NCBI GenBank assembly: GCA_000383715.1
Contig: KB911839.1
Coordinates: forward strand, 62,001-126,000
Origin: Verrucomicrobia bacterium SCGC AAA164-E04
Lineage (GTDB): Bacteria > Verrucomicrobiota > Verrucomicrobiia > Limisphaerales > AAA164-E04
Reading direction: 5' to 3'
Length of the DNA stretch: 64,000 nucleotides
The number at the start of each line of letters is the position of its first letter. Position 1 is the first letter of the stretch. The notes beneath the pieces were generated by a model. It saw nothing but the letters and a program-made list of their open reading frames with translations, searched no databases and was not told the origin of the DNA. The translations under genes were made by a program, and so were the position numbers. Shown in pieces: positions 8,451 to 18,380 of the stretch.

Positions 8451-11016
8451 ATGCGCCTAGCCATACTCGAGGTGATCGTCCTGACGGGACTCCATTGCAT
8501 CACCTGCGCGGATACGCTTTTCACTCCCGGTGAGTTTGTTCCGGGAGATTTCAAAAGCGTTGCAGAGGGGTTTATGGACCAATACTGCCTGGATTGCCAC
8601 GACGAGGATACGAGTAAGGGGAATCTTTCATTACAAGACCTTGGGCCTGTGGATGAGACGAATACCCCGATCTGGAAATCAATTTGGGCTCAGGTCATGC
8701 TTCAGGAAATGCCCCCTCCAAAAAAGAAATTGCAGCCTGAAATTGTTCAGCGTCTTCAATTTTCGGATTGGATTGTTCAGGAGCTGAAACGCGTCATGAA
8801 TGACGCGGGTGGTTTTAGCGAACACCTCGATCCGCAGAAAGGAAACTTCCTCGATCACGATTTGCTTTTCGGTCCATTGCCTGAGGGGATCCAGATCAAG
8901 TCAAGCTCCTCCGAGGCCCGCCTATGGCGAGTGACGCCGCAGGAGCACATCACGCGCTTGAATGAGCTGATCAATACCGAACCCGAGTTTGATTCCAGGA
9001 AGCCGGGCTTGCGTACTCGCGGCGATGTCGTCCCCACCAACCACGGTGGAGAACTCAAACTTTATTTTGGGGTGGATCGCATCATCAAATGGCAGGGGGG
9101 GACGGTTGCTTACGCAACTTCGGTCAAGAGCGTACCTGTTGTTTTGTCTTCTGCCCGTAAACATGGCCTGGAGAACTACCCTGATCTTTATACCGTGAAC
9201 AGCGCCGAAGCGACCCAGATTATTGGGAAAGCGGAGGATATCCTGCGTTATATGGCATACGGCCCACTGAGCATCGCCAATTCGGAACAGATCACTGATG
9301 ATCCTGATACTTATAAAATGGAGGGTGATATTCGAGGGCTACCCACCGCTCTTGTCTACAGTACTCAAATCGTCCGGCCACTGACTCCGGTTCATGATTT
9401 GATGACACACAACGGTGTCAATGACGAACGCCTGAGGTCAGCCGTGGACTATCTTTTCGAAGCCCTCACATTTCGCCCTCCGACCTCCAGGGAATCCGAT
9501 GATTACTGTGGGATTGTTGAAGACAGTATCATCAAGTTAGGCAAGGAAGACGGCGTGATCTTGGGATTGTCTTCTATTTTTCTCGACCGTGATGCTTTGT
9601 TTCGTTCTGAACTCGTCGAGTATGGAACTCCTGATTCGCATGGTCGGGTGATGCTTCAGGATTGGGAACTTGGCATGGCCGTCAACCATGCACTACGCTA
9701 CATCAAGCCTGACCAGAAACTCCGTCAAGCGGTCATGGGGGGGGCGCATGCGGACACGCGGGGATGTTCAACGAGAGGTGCAGCGCATGCTGGCCGACGA
9801 GCGGATTCGCAAGCCACGAATCCTGCAGTTCTTCAGGGACTATTTTGATCACGATTTAGGCGGTTATATTTGCAAGGATACCAAAGCGCTTGGCCAGACC
9901 GGTGTCTCAGCTAGAGGTGCAGCGCATTATCGAGCCATGTTCGATGCCACTGCCAGTACGGACCGTCTCATCGAACTGATCTTGCAAGCGGACACGCATG
10001 TACTCAAGGAACTGCTGACCACTCAAAAAGTTGTGGCCACTAAAAACGATCGCACTTATTTCGGGCGCAAACACACTCCTGAGGAAAGGCAAGCCGCATT
10101 GGCTGCAAAGAAGTTAGCCGAGGCGGAACAGGCAAAAAAAGACGCCATCGAACTTGAGGTTTTGGAGATGGATATTTCGGATCTCAATGCAATCTTGAAA
10201 AAGCATCCAGAGGAAAAGCATGCACAGCGGACTTTGAACAGAAAAAAGAAGCAGTTGGATTCAGTCAAAAACAGAATCAAAAAAGCAAAACGAGGTGGAG
10301 ACAACTCCAATATCGACGTGGCACCCGCCAATTTGAATGGGCCAAAGATTTATGCCCGTGTGAGTCATCGTTCTTTCGGCAATGGTTCCTTGACAGCAGA
10401 TCGTATGCTGGCCACAGCGCCAGAGGGCCAGCGTATGGGGATATTGACCCATCCCGCCTGGCTTGTTTCACACTCGGATGCCATGGATAATCACGCCATC
10501 CTTCGAGGGCGCTGGGTTCGAGAACGCTTACTGGGAGGAGGGATTCCGGATGTTCCCATCACGGTGGATGCGATGCTGCCGGATGAACCCAGAACTTCTC
10601 TTCGAGAGAGAATGCGAGTCACACGTGAAGCTTACTGTTGGACATGCCACGCAAAAATGGATCCCCTCGGACTCCCTTTCGAGATGTATAATCATGCCGG
10701 CCTGTATCGAACCACCGAATGGGGCGAGCCGGTCAACACCGAGGGAGAGATCATGGATTCCGGAGATCCCAGACTGGATGGATCTGTGGTGAATGCGATT
10801 GAGATGATTGAAAAGCTGGCGGCCAGTGAACGTGTCGAACAGGTTTTCGTGAGACACGCTTTTCGTTTCTGGATGGGCCGCAATGAAACCATGCACGATG
10901 CGCCCATCCTGAAAGCCGCACACAAAGCCTACCGCGATAATGGAGGTAGCATGAACGCCTTGATTACCTCTTTGCTCACTTCGGATGCATTTATCTATCG
11001 CAAGGTGGAACGTTGA
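8451..11016 (+). CDS. DUF1592/DUF1588/DUF1585 planctomycete-type cytochrome, frameshifted
   Basis: The reading frame is split. Frame one (8451 to about 9737) gives a signal peptide, a heme site CLDCH at 46-50 and the N-terminal half; frame two (about 9745 to 11016) continues with the rest of DUF1592 ([18 protein letters not shown]), DUF1588 ([10 protein letters not shown]...[16 protein letters not shown]) and DUF1585 ([12 protein letters not shown]). Removing one G from the G8 run at 9737-9744 restores a single protein of about 854 residues, the normal family size. The conserved partner of DUF1552 proteins, it should be exported and carry heme. A highly charged coiled-coil insert rich in Lys and Glu (about 10081-10300) interrupts the DUF1592-DUF1588 junction. 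Whether the frameshift is real, phase-variable or an assembly error is open. The ATG at 8451 is preferred over a TTG two codons upstream. Confidence 0.85.
9737..9744 (+). repeat. G8 homopolymer at the frameshift point
   Basis: Eight consecutive G residues lie exactly where the reading frame of the DUF1592 gene must shift. Seven would keep the gene intact (ATG GGG GGG CGC). Tracts like this are prone to slipped-strand change and also to sequencing error. Confidence 0.85.
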
Positions 11017-11051
11017 AATACACGCAAGGGGAAGGTTCTCAAGCTTCCGTC

Positions 11052-11081
11052 CATGAGCTGCTGCCACGGAAAGAGCTCATG
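11052..11081. repeat. Eight-base-pair inverted repeat between DUF1592 and sulfatase genes
   Basis: CATGAGCT at 11052-11059 is the exact reverse complement of AGCTCATG at 11074-11081, with a 14-base loop. It lies in the 135-base gap between two genes of the same strand. It could be a weak terminator-like or mRNA-processing hairpin, or an operator for the sulfatase gene. No T-tract follows. Confidence 0.3.
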
Positions 11082-11151
11082 CGGATGGGGCTTGCTGAGC
11101 AGAATCCGTCACCGAAGACATGAATTTTTCAACAGATGAAGATCAGTAAAT

Positions 11152-12492
11152 ATGAAATCTCTTAGATTGCTCGCCGTTGTTTTTTGCTTAGCCGTAATTG
11201 CTCCATGGCTCCGCGCGGATCATTCCGCATCCCCTCCGAATATCCTTTTTATATTTGCGGATGATGTGGGGCAGGAGGTGCTTGAATGCTATGGTGGTCA
11301 GTCATACCCCACACCTCACCTCAACGAACTGGCACGCAGCGGTATGAAATTCAATCACGCCTACAGCATGCCGGTATGTCACCCTTCTCGATTGACTCTG
11401 ATGTCGGGCAAGTATCCGTTTCGTCATGGAAAAGTTGCATGGGGAGATTTTCCCAAGGAAGCTGAGGATCAAACGTTCTCGCGTTACCTGCAGCGAGCCG
11501 GGTATGCCACGGCCATCGCAGGTAAATGGCAGTTGTGCCTTCTGGGCGATGATCCTTTGCATCCGCGTCGTCTGGGATTTGATCAGTGGGATCTTTTTGG
11601 TTGGCATGAGGGACCCAGATTTTATGAGCCAATGATTTACCGCAATGGCAAAGTAAGGCTGGACACCCTGGGACACTATGGTCCGGATCTTTATCAAAAA
11701 AGCTTGATCGAATTCATGAAAGCCAATCGCGATCAGCCATTCCTCGCATACTACTCCATGGCTCTCGCGCATGAAGTGACGGATGATTTAAATCCTCCTG
11801 TTCCTCATGGGCCTTTTGATCGCTATGATGACTATGCGGAAATGGTCGCTGAAATGGACCGTGCTGTCGGGCGCTTGGTTGCGGCCCTGAACGCTCTTCA
11901 ACTGCGTGAAAAGACACTTGTCTTATTCCTGGCTGATAACGGTACACCTCCCGAGATTATCATACGTGCCGAGGGTTCTGACCTCATCAAGACGCCCGTT
12001 GTCTCTCGTCGCAACGGAATGGATGTTCCCGGAGGGAAAAAGCAATTGAACGATGCCGGCACGAACGTGCCCATGATTGCCAACTGGCCTGGAACGATTC
12101 AACCAGGGCAGAGTATTGATGATCTTGTGGATTTCAGCGATGTGCTGCCTACGTTTCTGGATTTAGCAGGTCAGGTACTTCCTTCAGACCACAAGATAGA
12201 CGGTTTCAGTTTTGCCAGTCGCTTGCGAGGTCAAGGCGCCTCTCGACGCTCTTTTGCCTACTCTGAAGAAGCTGTACTGCCGAAACCCGGCGGTGTGGAG
12301 CCTGACGGTATCAGTTCAGGTCTGAAATGGGTAAGGACCCAGGAATGGAAACTCTACAACGATGGCCGTCTTTACCACATGCGGGAAGATCCTTCAGAAC
12401 AATATCCCCTGCATGCGAAACAGGATGATTCAAAGGTCTCAGGCATCCGACGCCAACTTCAGGTCGTTTACAGGGGATTGGGACTCCAATGA
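11152..12492 (+). CDS. Secreted sulfatase
   Basis: The 446-residue protein has a signal peptide (cleavage near residue 22, WLRADHS), the N-terminal metal site FADD (Asp37, Asp38) and the formylglycine signature CHPSR at 76-80. FLADNGT near residue 260 supplies the second pair of metal ligands. It belongs to the type I arylsulfatase/alkaline-phosphatase superfamily, hydrolysing sulfate esters outside the cytoplasm after Cys76 is oxidised to formylglycine. It is at the short end for the family but complete. It follows the DUF1592 gene on the same strand and faces the amidohydrolase gene convergently, with 36 bases between. The sugar substrate cannot be predicted; the neighbouring fuconolactonase-like gene would fit a sulfated fucose polymer. 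Confidence 0.92.
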   Translation: MKSLRLLAVVFCLAVIAPWLRADHSASPPNILFIFADDVGQEVLECYGGQSYPTPHLNELARSGMKFNHAYSMPVCHPSRLTLMSGKYPFRHGKVAWGDFPKEAEDQTFSRYLQRAGYATAIAGKWQLCLLGDDPLHPRRLGFDQWDLFGWHEGPRFYEPMIYRNGKVRLDTLGHYGPDLYQKSLIEFMKANRDQPFLAYYSMALAHEVTDDLNPPVPHGPFDRYDDYAEMVAEMDRAVGRLVAALNALQLREKTLVLFLADNGTPPEIIIRAEGSDLIKTPVVSRRNGMDVPGGKKQLNDAGTNVPMIANWPGTIQPGQSIDDLVDFSDVLPTFLDLAGQVLPSDHKIDGFSFASRLRGQGASRRSFAYSEEAVLPKPGGVEPDGISSGLKWVRTQEWKLYNDGRLYHMREDPSEQYPLHAKQDDSKVSGIRRQLQVVYRGLGLQ

Positions 12493-12528
12493 AACTTTTC
12501 CTGTTACATTTTCTTGGCGAAAGGTCCG

Positions 12529-13458
12529 TTACTTCAGCGGGAGACGATATGCCGCAGCGGCGTTTTTCCAATAATAGTGTTCACGGGCATCCTGTCCTTT
12601 TTGACTGATGAACGCGTCCACCAACTCAAGGAAACTGGCATAAGTACCTGTGTGCTTTGTGACAGGCCAATTGCTTCCATAGATCAGACGCTCTTTTCCG
12701 AAATGTTTCCATAACACTTCGAGAGCAGTCGCGTAATGCTCAATGGACTGAGGCGCAGGTTGTGGCACGGAACGTTGGTAAAGACCGGAAATCTTGCATG
12801 TGACATTCTGATTCTTCGCAAGTCTATCCACTGCCATTATCCAGTCTTTGTCAGGCGACTTGCCGTCAAAGTTCCAGCCAAGGCAATGGTTCACGACGAT
12901 GCGAAGCTCGGGAATCTTACGAGCGATGGCGTCAACGGTTGCAATGCCCGGGATTCCCCCCCCGTTCGTCAGGTAATCCATCGTCAGGTCATGGTCTGCA
13001 AGCAACTGGAGATTTTTCAGCACAATGACATCTGAAAAATCAATCGGTTTTGATCCACGCGGACGAATGCCGACAAACCTCTGGTCTCGTTTCAATTCCT
13101 TCAATTGAAATTCGAAATCTGTACGATAGACATCGATGTTTCCCACGAGGCCCATGTAAAACTCGTCCCCTTTTACTAGGTCCAGAATCCATCGGTTGTC
13201 TTCCAGTCGGTCGCTTGCCTCCACAATGACCACTCCAGTGACTCCGGAGGCCTTTGCGAGTTTGGAATACTCGGCAGGCAAGTGCGGTTGATAGAGCACA
13301 AGATCGTCCTCTGGTGGCCAGGACATTTCTGCGTCACGAGTCGTGTCATAGAAATGAATGTGGGTGTCGATGAGATGTTTCACTGGCTTGAAATTTTCTG
13401 CCATAGACGTGTGTGTCCAGATGAAACATACCGAAAGTAATAGAATGATTCGTATCAT
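12529..13458 (-). CDS. Exported amidohydrolase_2, L-fuconolactonase-like
   Basis: From the Met at 13458 the 309-residue protein has a signal peptide (IRIILLLSVCFIWTHTSMA) and then a TIM-barrel amidohydrolase: LIDTHIHFYD (HxH metal pair), the strand GVTGVVIVEAS, RIVVNHCLG, and the C-terminal YGSNWPVTKHTG with the catalytic region of fuconolactonases (GSxWPV). Relatives hydrolyse lactones such as L-fucono-1,5-lactone or 4-sulfomuconolactone. The signal peptide is odd for a sugar-lactone enzyme and suggests action in the periplasm. Frame also opens upstream to 13488, but the signal peptide favours 13458. It converges on the sulfatase gene. Confidence 0.82.
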   Translation of the reverse strand: MIRIILLLSVCFIWTHTSMAENFKPVKHLIDTHIHFYDTTRDAEMSWPPEDDLVLYQPHLPAEYSKLAKASGVTGVVIVEASDRLEDNRWILDLVKGDEFYMGLVGNIDVYRTDFEFQLKELKRDQRFVGIRPRGSKPIDFSDVIVLKNLQLLADHDLTMDYLTNGGGIPGIATVDAIARKIPELRIVVNHCLGWNFDGKSPDKDWIMAVDRLAKNQNVTCKISGLYQRSVPQPAPQSIEHYATALEVLWKHFGKERLIYGSNWPVTKHTGTYASFLELVDAFISQKGQDAREHYYWKNAAAAYRLPLK

Positions 13459-13664
13459 TGTTGTCAGAGGGTTTGAGGTGCCATTCAATGCAAATTACAC
13501 GGGTTGTGCAATGGAATATTCGGGTAGCTGCTGGATACGAACCTGAAACCACGAACGGACTGGCCGCTCTGGTCTTGGGTTTTAATGAAGGTTCAAGGTT
13601 CTTGAACAGGGCTGGGCGAGTTCCTGGCTGCAGGAGTTGAAGCACTTCGCAGCGAACAGAATCA

Positions 13665-14099
13665 ATGGTATTGAACACCCTGTTGACAGGAAAGTGCTCC
13701 TATGCCAGCCTTTCGAAGGTGCGTTCTATTTTCGCCAAATTATTTGTCGTTACAAGTCTGACCCTCAGTATTGGTGGTCACTGGGGTTTCTTGCAGACCA
13801 TTGCATGGTCAAGCATGTTGCTTGATTACTCACAGAATCTAACTTGGACTTCGGCTCTCTCCAAAACGATTGATCCCGACACGAGTTGTCGGATATGTGA
13901 ATTTGTTCAAGAGGGCAAGCAACAAGAGTCCAATCAGGAATTTTCCAAGACTCAGTTCAAGATAGATTTGGTTTGTGAACAGCGAGAAGTCTTCTTGAAT
14001 TGCCCGAATGTTGCCGATGACAAAATCATACTCTTCATCTTGCATTCGCAATTCCATGCTCCGCCCAATGCCCCACCTCCGCGTGTGGTTCAAGTTTGA
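13665..14099 (+). CDS. Small exported protein with CxxC-like SCRIC motif
   Basis: The 144-residue product has a hydrophobic segment (residues 22-48), then IAWSSMLLDYSQ and SKTIDPDTSCRICEF with Cys75 and Cys78, a Lys/Gln-rich stretch, and a proline-rich tail ending HAPPNAPPPRVVQV. I recall unnamed short proteins in Verrucomicrobiota with the same order (hydrophobic leader, AWxxM, PCxLCxxI, Lys/Gln-rich linker, PPPR tail), so I consider it a real gene of unknown function; that recollection needs a search to confirm. The two Cys suggest metal or disulfide chemistry in the periplasm. A GTG at 13719 is an alternative start that shortens the leader. It precedes the secreted-protein and pseudopilin pair on the same strand. 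Confidence 0.6.
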   Translation: MVLNTLLTGKCSYASLSKVRSIFAKLFVVTSLTLSIGGHWGFLQTIAWSSMLLDYSQNLTWTSALSKTIDPDTSCRICEFVQEGKQQESNQEFSKTQFKIDLVCEQREVFLNCPNVADDKIILFILHSQFHAPPNAPPPRVVQV

Positions 14100-14238
14100 T
14101 CCTTTTATCACCTGCAGTCTCAAGACTACTGCACCAAGCGCCTGCTGGACGCTTGCCAAACCATGCTTCACCCGCTGCCTCGGGTTTTCAGGCAATCGGA
14201 CTTCCATGATTATCAAACACACTAATTTCTTTAAAAAA

Positions 14239-15072
14239 ATGCAATTCAAAATTTCTTTACCTATCTTTCTATCATATACTCTATTAATGGTTTCCAGTGT
14301 TCAATCGCAGGATTCGATCTTCAATGCTGTTCCCATGCAAGGCAAGATGCTGATGCCTGCTATCCGATACATGTCGGCTCATGGTCATCTGATGGTCACG
14401 CTTCCAAATGAGACCCCTCACTTGACGCCACTTGAGGAGAGTCACCCAGACACGCATTTTGCTCTCACTTCCCCCTGGTATGATGATCTTGATCCGGAAA
14501 CCCAGGGAATGGCTTTCAATCGGCAGTATGGATTTGTGATGGATGGGGCAAGTGATTTGCTTCCGCTCGGAATGGCTGTCTGGATCCGCATGCTTTCCTC
14601 CGCTCATGGACTTGAGGTCTACCAGTATCGCAACATCAGCGAGACTGAACAAATATGGGAGCCAATGTTTGGTACGAACGGCTCAAGCGAGGTTTTCGAA
14701 TGGAATATGAAAATGTTTCATCCCGCATTTGTGGGGCCCAGGAACAGTGGAGCCAAATCGGCAGAGTTTGAAGCCTATGTTGTCGATACTGACACTAGCG
14801 AGCGTGTTCAGGAAATCGATGGTGCCTCTTTTACCCTGACATGGACAGCAGCTCGACCAGAAGGCATGCCCGTACTATCCATTTCCCAAAAAATTGTATT
14901 AAACTGGGAAGGCGCCTTTGGTCATCATATGCTGCAGTCCACCCACGATCTGGACTCCGGAGAATGGTCTATGATGCATGTGAATCCGACCTTGATTGAT
15001 GGCAAATATACCGTGATTCTTGATGGAGATCACCACGGTATGTATTTCAGGCTTGCTCCCCATGCCCCATGA
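14239..15072 (+). CDS. Secreted protein with verrucomicrobial C-terminal tail
   Basis: The 277-residue protein has a signal peptide ([23 protein letters not shown]) and a body I do not recognise, rich in Met and aromatic residues. The C-terminal 60 residues read [18 protein letters not shown]-like, then W, then end in [11 protein letters not shown]. This LQST...W...FYRL pattern is a common C-terminal module of exported proteins in Verrucomicrobiota and may mark a surface or secretion signal. The ATG at 14239 is chosen because it starts the signal peptide; the frame is open upstream to 14008 without a signal. Its 3' end overlaps the start of the pseudopilin gene by 11 bases, so the two are translationally coupled. 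Confidence 0.7.
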   Translation: MQFKISLPIFLSYTLLMVSSVQSQDSIFNAVPMQGKMLMPAIRYMSAHGHLMVTLPNETPHLTPLEESHPDTHFALTSPWYDDLDPETQGMAFNRQYGFVMDGASDLLPLGMAVWIRMLSSAHGLEVYQYRNISETEQIWEPMFGTNGSSEVFEWNMKMFHPAFVGPRNSGAKSAEFEAYVVDTDTSERVQEIDGASFTLTWTAARPEGMPVLSISQKIVLNWEGAFGHHMLQSTHDLDSGEWSMMHVNPTLIDGKYTVILDGDHHGMYFRLAPHAP

Positions 15073-15799
15073 ACTGATCAGACATCGCGGAAATAATCGA
15101 GTTCTCCGTCGCATGAATGCTGAAGTCCTGAAGTTGCAAGGGGGATTCACTCTGATTGAGTTACTGGTGGTCATCGCAATCATTGCAATCCTCGCAGGCA
15201 TGTTGCTGCCTGCTCTTAGCCGGGCGAAGGCTGCTGCATCCCGTATTCAATGCATGCAAAATACCCGTCAATTAAGTCTCTCGGTCCAATTATATGGGGA
15301 TGATCATCAAGACTTTTTCCCTCGCAGTCAGCACTCATCTTTTGCCTATCACCAGGCCCCTTGGGAAATCACTGTGAGACCTTACTTGTCCCTTTCCAGT
15401 CTTACCTCTTCGTCAGCTATGGAGGCACTTCACCGCGGTGTTTTCAAGTGTCCCAAAATAAAAAAATCGAGTCAATGGAGCTACGGACTCAATGTTTATT
15501 TCGAACTTGAGGCAACGGATGATTACCGGGGACGACCGCAAACATGGCGCAAGCAGTCACAGCTTCCGCACTCATCGGAAACCATCATTCTGGGTGAAGT
15601 CGAAGATAGTGCGGATCACATCATGGCTCATTTCTGGGATCAGGGCATGCCTGTGACCATTGATCGTAATCGACACGGTAAAGACGATCTCAGCTTGTAT
15701 GGATATGCCGATGGCCATGTTTCTTCCCTTGAATTTGAAGTCACCTATGGAACCCGGGATCGCCCTGCTGACCAATGGCATCCGCAAGGTGTTCGGTAA
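15062..15799 (+). CDS. Pseudopilin-like protein with type IV prepilin leader (DUF1559-like)
   Basis: The 245-residue protein carries a class III prepilin leader: after a charged region of 28 residues, cleavage between Gly28 and Phe29 of [10 protein letters not shown], with Glu at mature position 5. The hydrophobic helix continues to residue 48, followed by the [12 protein letters not shown] segment and a C-terminal [13 protein letters not shown]. The late DGHV motif is seen in DUF1559-type pseudopilins. These are inner-membrane proteins processed by a prepilin peptidase and probably assembled in a type II-like system or used as extracellular structural subunits. It overlaps the upstream secreted-protein gene. 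A second Met at 15113 is a less likely start. Confidence 0.9.
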   Translation: MPHELIRHRGNNRVLRRMNAEVLKLQGGFTLIELLVVIAIIAILAGMLLPALSRAKAAASRIQCMQNTRQLSLSVQLYGDDHQDFFPRSQHSSFAYHQAPWEITVRPYLSLSSLTSSSAMEALHRGVFKCPKIKKSSQWSYGLNVYFELEATDDYRGRPQTWRKQSQLPHSSETIILGEVEDSADHIMAHFWDQGMPVTIDRNRHGKDDLSLYGYADGHVSSLEFEVTYGTRDRPADQWHPQGVR

Positions 15800-15976
15800 A
15801 TCCCGACGCCTTCCAAACCAGAAGCTGCATAAAAGGGGGATTCTTTCAAAGCTCATGCAGACCGGATGATGGAGACCAGGGCATGTTTCCTGCTCTCCCT
15901 CAGCCTGTGATGAAGCAAATGTTCCTTTTTTGAATCAAGGCAACATCCATTGACGTCAAAGCTCTTTTGATAAAGG

Positions 15977-18355
15977 ATGAGAAATGAAATGCGAAATGCA
16001 CGATGTCAATGGATAACCTCCTTGGTTGTTGTCAAATTGTTTGCCCATGGGCTCACCTCTCAGGCAGCAGTGATCGATTTCGCTCATCAGGTCGTTCCGA
16101 TCCTTCGACAACACTGTCTTGAATGTCACGGTGAAAACAAGTCCAAGGGCGGGTTTTCGATGAATCGTCGCGAGTTGTTTTTTGACGGTGAAGTGGCTGT
16201 CTCCGGACATGCGAGCGAGTCCCTGTTTGTTGAATTGATCGAATCCACGGACCCTGAAATGCAGATGCCCCCCGAGGATAAGCCACGGGTGGCTCCCGAA
16301 CAGATCAAGGTCCTGAAGCAATGGATCGACGAAGGAATGTCATGGGAACCGGGATTCGTATTCGGTGGTGAAGGGTGGGAACCTCCTTTGAAGCCCCGCA
16401 ATATCAAGCTTCCGAAGGCACAAAGGGGCCGGGATCACCCTATTGACCGTATTCTGGATGCTTATTTGACGGAGCATGGAGAGTCTTCTCCTGCTCAAAT
16501 TTCAGACGCAGGGTTTTTGCGTCGAGCGACCCTGGACGCGATCGGATTACTACCGAACCCAGAGTCTCTTACGGAGTTCATTGAGGATACAAGTGACAAC
16601 AAGCGTGTTCGCATGATCGATAACCTTTTATCCAATGATGTCGCCTATGCCGATCATTGGCTGACTGTCTGGAATGATCTTCTACGTAATGATTATACCG
16701 GAACGGGATTCATTACCAATGGCCGCACTCAGATCACCACATGGCTTTATGCTGCGCTCCGTGAGAACATGCCTTACGATCGACTCGTTCGTGAGTTGAT
16801 CGCACCCATCTCCGAAGACTCAGCCGGTTTTGTCAATGGAATCAAGTGGCGGGGTGAGGTGAATTCCAGTCAGACCCGTGAGATTCAGTTTGCCCAGAAT
16901 ATTTCTCAGGTGTTCCTCGGGATCAATATGAAGTGTGCGAGCTGCCACGACAGTTTCATTGATCGCTGGACACTCGAAGAGGCCTACAATCTGGCTGCTG
17001 TTTTTGCGGAGACTCCGTTGGAGGTGAACCGATGCGACAAACCCACCGGGGTGGTGGCGGTACCCAAATGGTTGTTTCCGGAGCTTGGTCAGGTGGATCC
17101 CAAGGCTCCCAGAGAAACGCGTCTGCAGCAATTGGCTGAACTCATGACGCATTCTGATAACGGACGGTTCACTCGCACGGTGATCAACCGGATCTGGGAT
17201 CGCCTGATGGGGCGAGGTATCGTTCACCCTGTCGATGCCATGGGCACCGAACCATGGAGCGAGGATCTGCTGGATTACCTTGCCGCCCGCTTTGCCAGCG
17301 ATGGTTATGACCTGCGTAAATTCATCCACTTCGTCATGACTTCGCAAGCGTATCAATCGCAGAGTGTGATTCTCCAGAAAGAACCTGGTCCGGATTACGT
17401 TTATACGGGCCCTCTGGCCAAGCGCATGACCGCGGAACAGTTCATGGACTCGATCTGGCAGATCACCGGGACCAATCCAAGCCGAGCAGAAGCGAAAGTG
17501 GACCGCGTTGGAAGGGAGGAAGGGGAGAGCCGGAAACTCCATGAACAGCAGGTTGAAGCAGTTAGCGCGAAGTGGATCTGGCATCAGGGTGCGGTTGGTA
17601 AGCAATCCCAGCTTCGCCACACATTCCATCTTCAATCTGTTCCGCAAACAGCCTTAATGATGACTACTTGTGACAACGCTTTCGTCATGCAGATCAATGG
17701 GCGAGAGGTCACTCAATCGAAGGAATGGGATAAGCCTGTTTACATGGAAGCGACTCGGTTTTTGAGTGCAGGAGAAAATCTGATTGAAATCGATGCCGAG
17801 ATGTTCGGCGGAGCTGCGGGGTTCATCTGCCAGATTTCGATGCTGGAAAAAGACAAGCAAATGCGCGCGATTATCAGCAATGCTCAGTGGGAGGCCCGCC
17901 CCCCAGGTGGTGATTGGGATGCTGCCAAAGTCCTCTACATGCATGGGGAAGGCCCGTGGGGAAATATCCTTAACCCAAAGGAAGCGATCATGCCCATGGG
18001 GCCTACTTCTGCTGTTCGTGCTGCCTTGGTGAAAAATGACTTTCTCATGAGGTCTCTGGGTCGTCCCCATCGTGATCAGGTAGTGACCACGCGTCCTGCT
18101 GAACTCACGACCTTACAGGCCATTGATCTGGCGAATGGCGACATCCTTGCCCAATACCTGCAGCAAGGCGCCCAACAGCTCACCGGTAAGCATGGTCTCG
18201 GGAACTGGCTTTATCGTCATGCCTTGTCTCGACTGCCCACCACTGGTGAGTTGAATATTTTAAAGGATGTGCTGGGAACCCGGCCCGATCCAGCTGTTGT
18301 GGAAGATTTGCTATGGCTCGTTTTCATGCAACCAGAATTTCAGATGATTCGATAA
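15977..18355 (+). CDS. PSD1/DUF1549-DUF1553 planctomycete-type cytochrome protein
   Basis: The 792-residue protein has a signal peptide, a heme-binding site CLECH at 47-51 (PSCyt1 domain, PPEDKPRV region), a DUF1549 domain with ATLDAIGLLPNPESL and a second CASCH at 320-324, and a DUF1553 C-terminal half (FTRTVINRIWDRLMGRGIV). Between about 510 and 650 there is an extra beta-rich, galactose-binding-like insert (WIWHQG...LRHTFHL...INGREVTQ) inside DUF1553. Such proteins are exported and pair with DUF1501 proteins, here 25 bases downstream. The enzymatic role is unknown; a secreted heme redox or hydrolytic complex acting on carbohydrates is the usual proposal. Confidence 0.9.
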   Translation: MRNEMRNARCQWITSLVVVKLFAHGLTSQAAVIDFAHQVVPILRQHCLECHGENKSKGGFSMNRRELFFDGEVAVSGHASESLFVELIESTDPEMQMPPEDKPRVAPEQIKVLKQWIDEGMSWEPGFVFGGEGWEPPLKPRNIKLPKAQRGRDHPIDRILDAYLTEHGESSPAQISDAGFLRRATLDAIGLLPNPESLTEFIEDTSDNKRVRMIDNLLSNDVAYADHWLTVWNDLLRNDYTGTGFITNGRTQITTWLYAALRENMPYDRLVRELIAPISEDSAGFVNGIKWRGEVNSSQTREIQFAQNISQVFLGINMKCASCHDSFIDRWTLEEAYNLAAVFAETPLEVNRCDKPTGVVAVPKWLFPELGQVDPKAPRETRLQQLAELMTHSDNGRFTRTVINRIWDRLMGRGIVHPVDAMGTEPWSEDLLDYLAARFASDGYDLRKFIHFVMTSQAYQSQSVILQKEPGPDYVYTGPLAKRMTAEQFMDSIWQITGTNPSRAEAKVDRVGREEGESRKLHEQQVEAVSAKWIWHQGAVGKQSQLRHTFHLQSVPQTALMMTTCDNAFVMQINGREVTQSKEWDKPVYMEATRFLSAGENLIEIDAEMFGGAAGFICQISMLEKDKQMRAIISNAQWEARPPGGDWDAAKVLYMHGEGPWGNILNPKEAIMPMGPTSAVRAALVKNDFLMRSLGRPHRDQVVTTRPAELTTLQAIDLANGDILAQYLQQGAQQLTGKHGLGNWLYRHALSRLPTTGELNILKDVLGTRPDPAVVEDLLWLVFMQPEFQMIR

Positions 18356-18380
18356 GATTGCGACACCTGCTTTGAATGAC

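Noticed and set aside
13839-14249. Minus-strand frame of 136 codons
   Set aside because: It lies opposite the small Cys-motif gene and the start of the secreted-protein gene and shows no family features.
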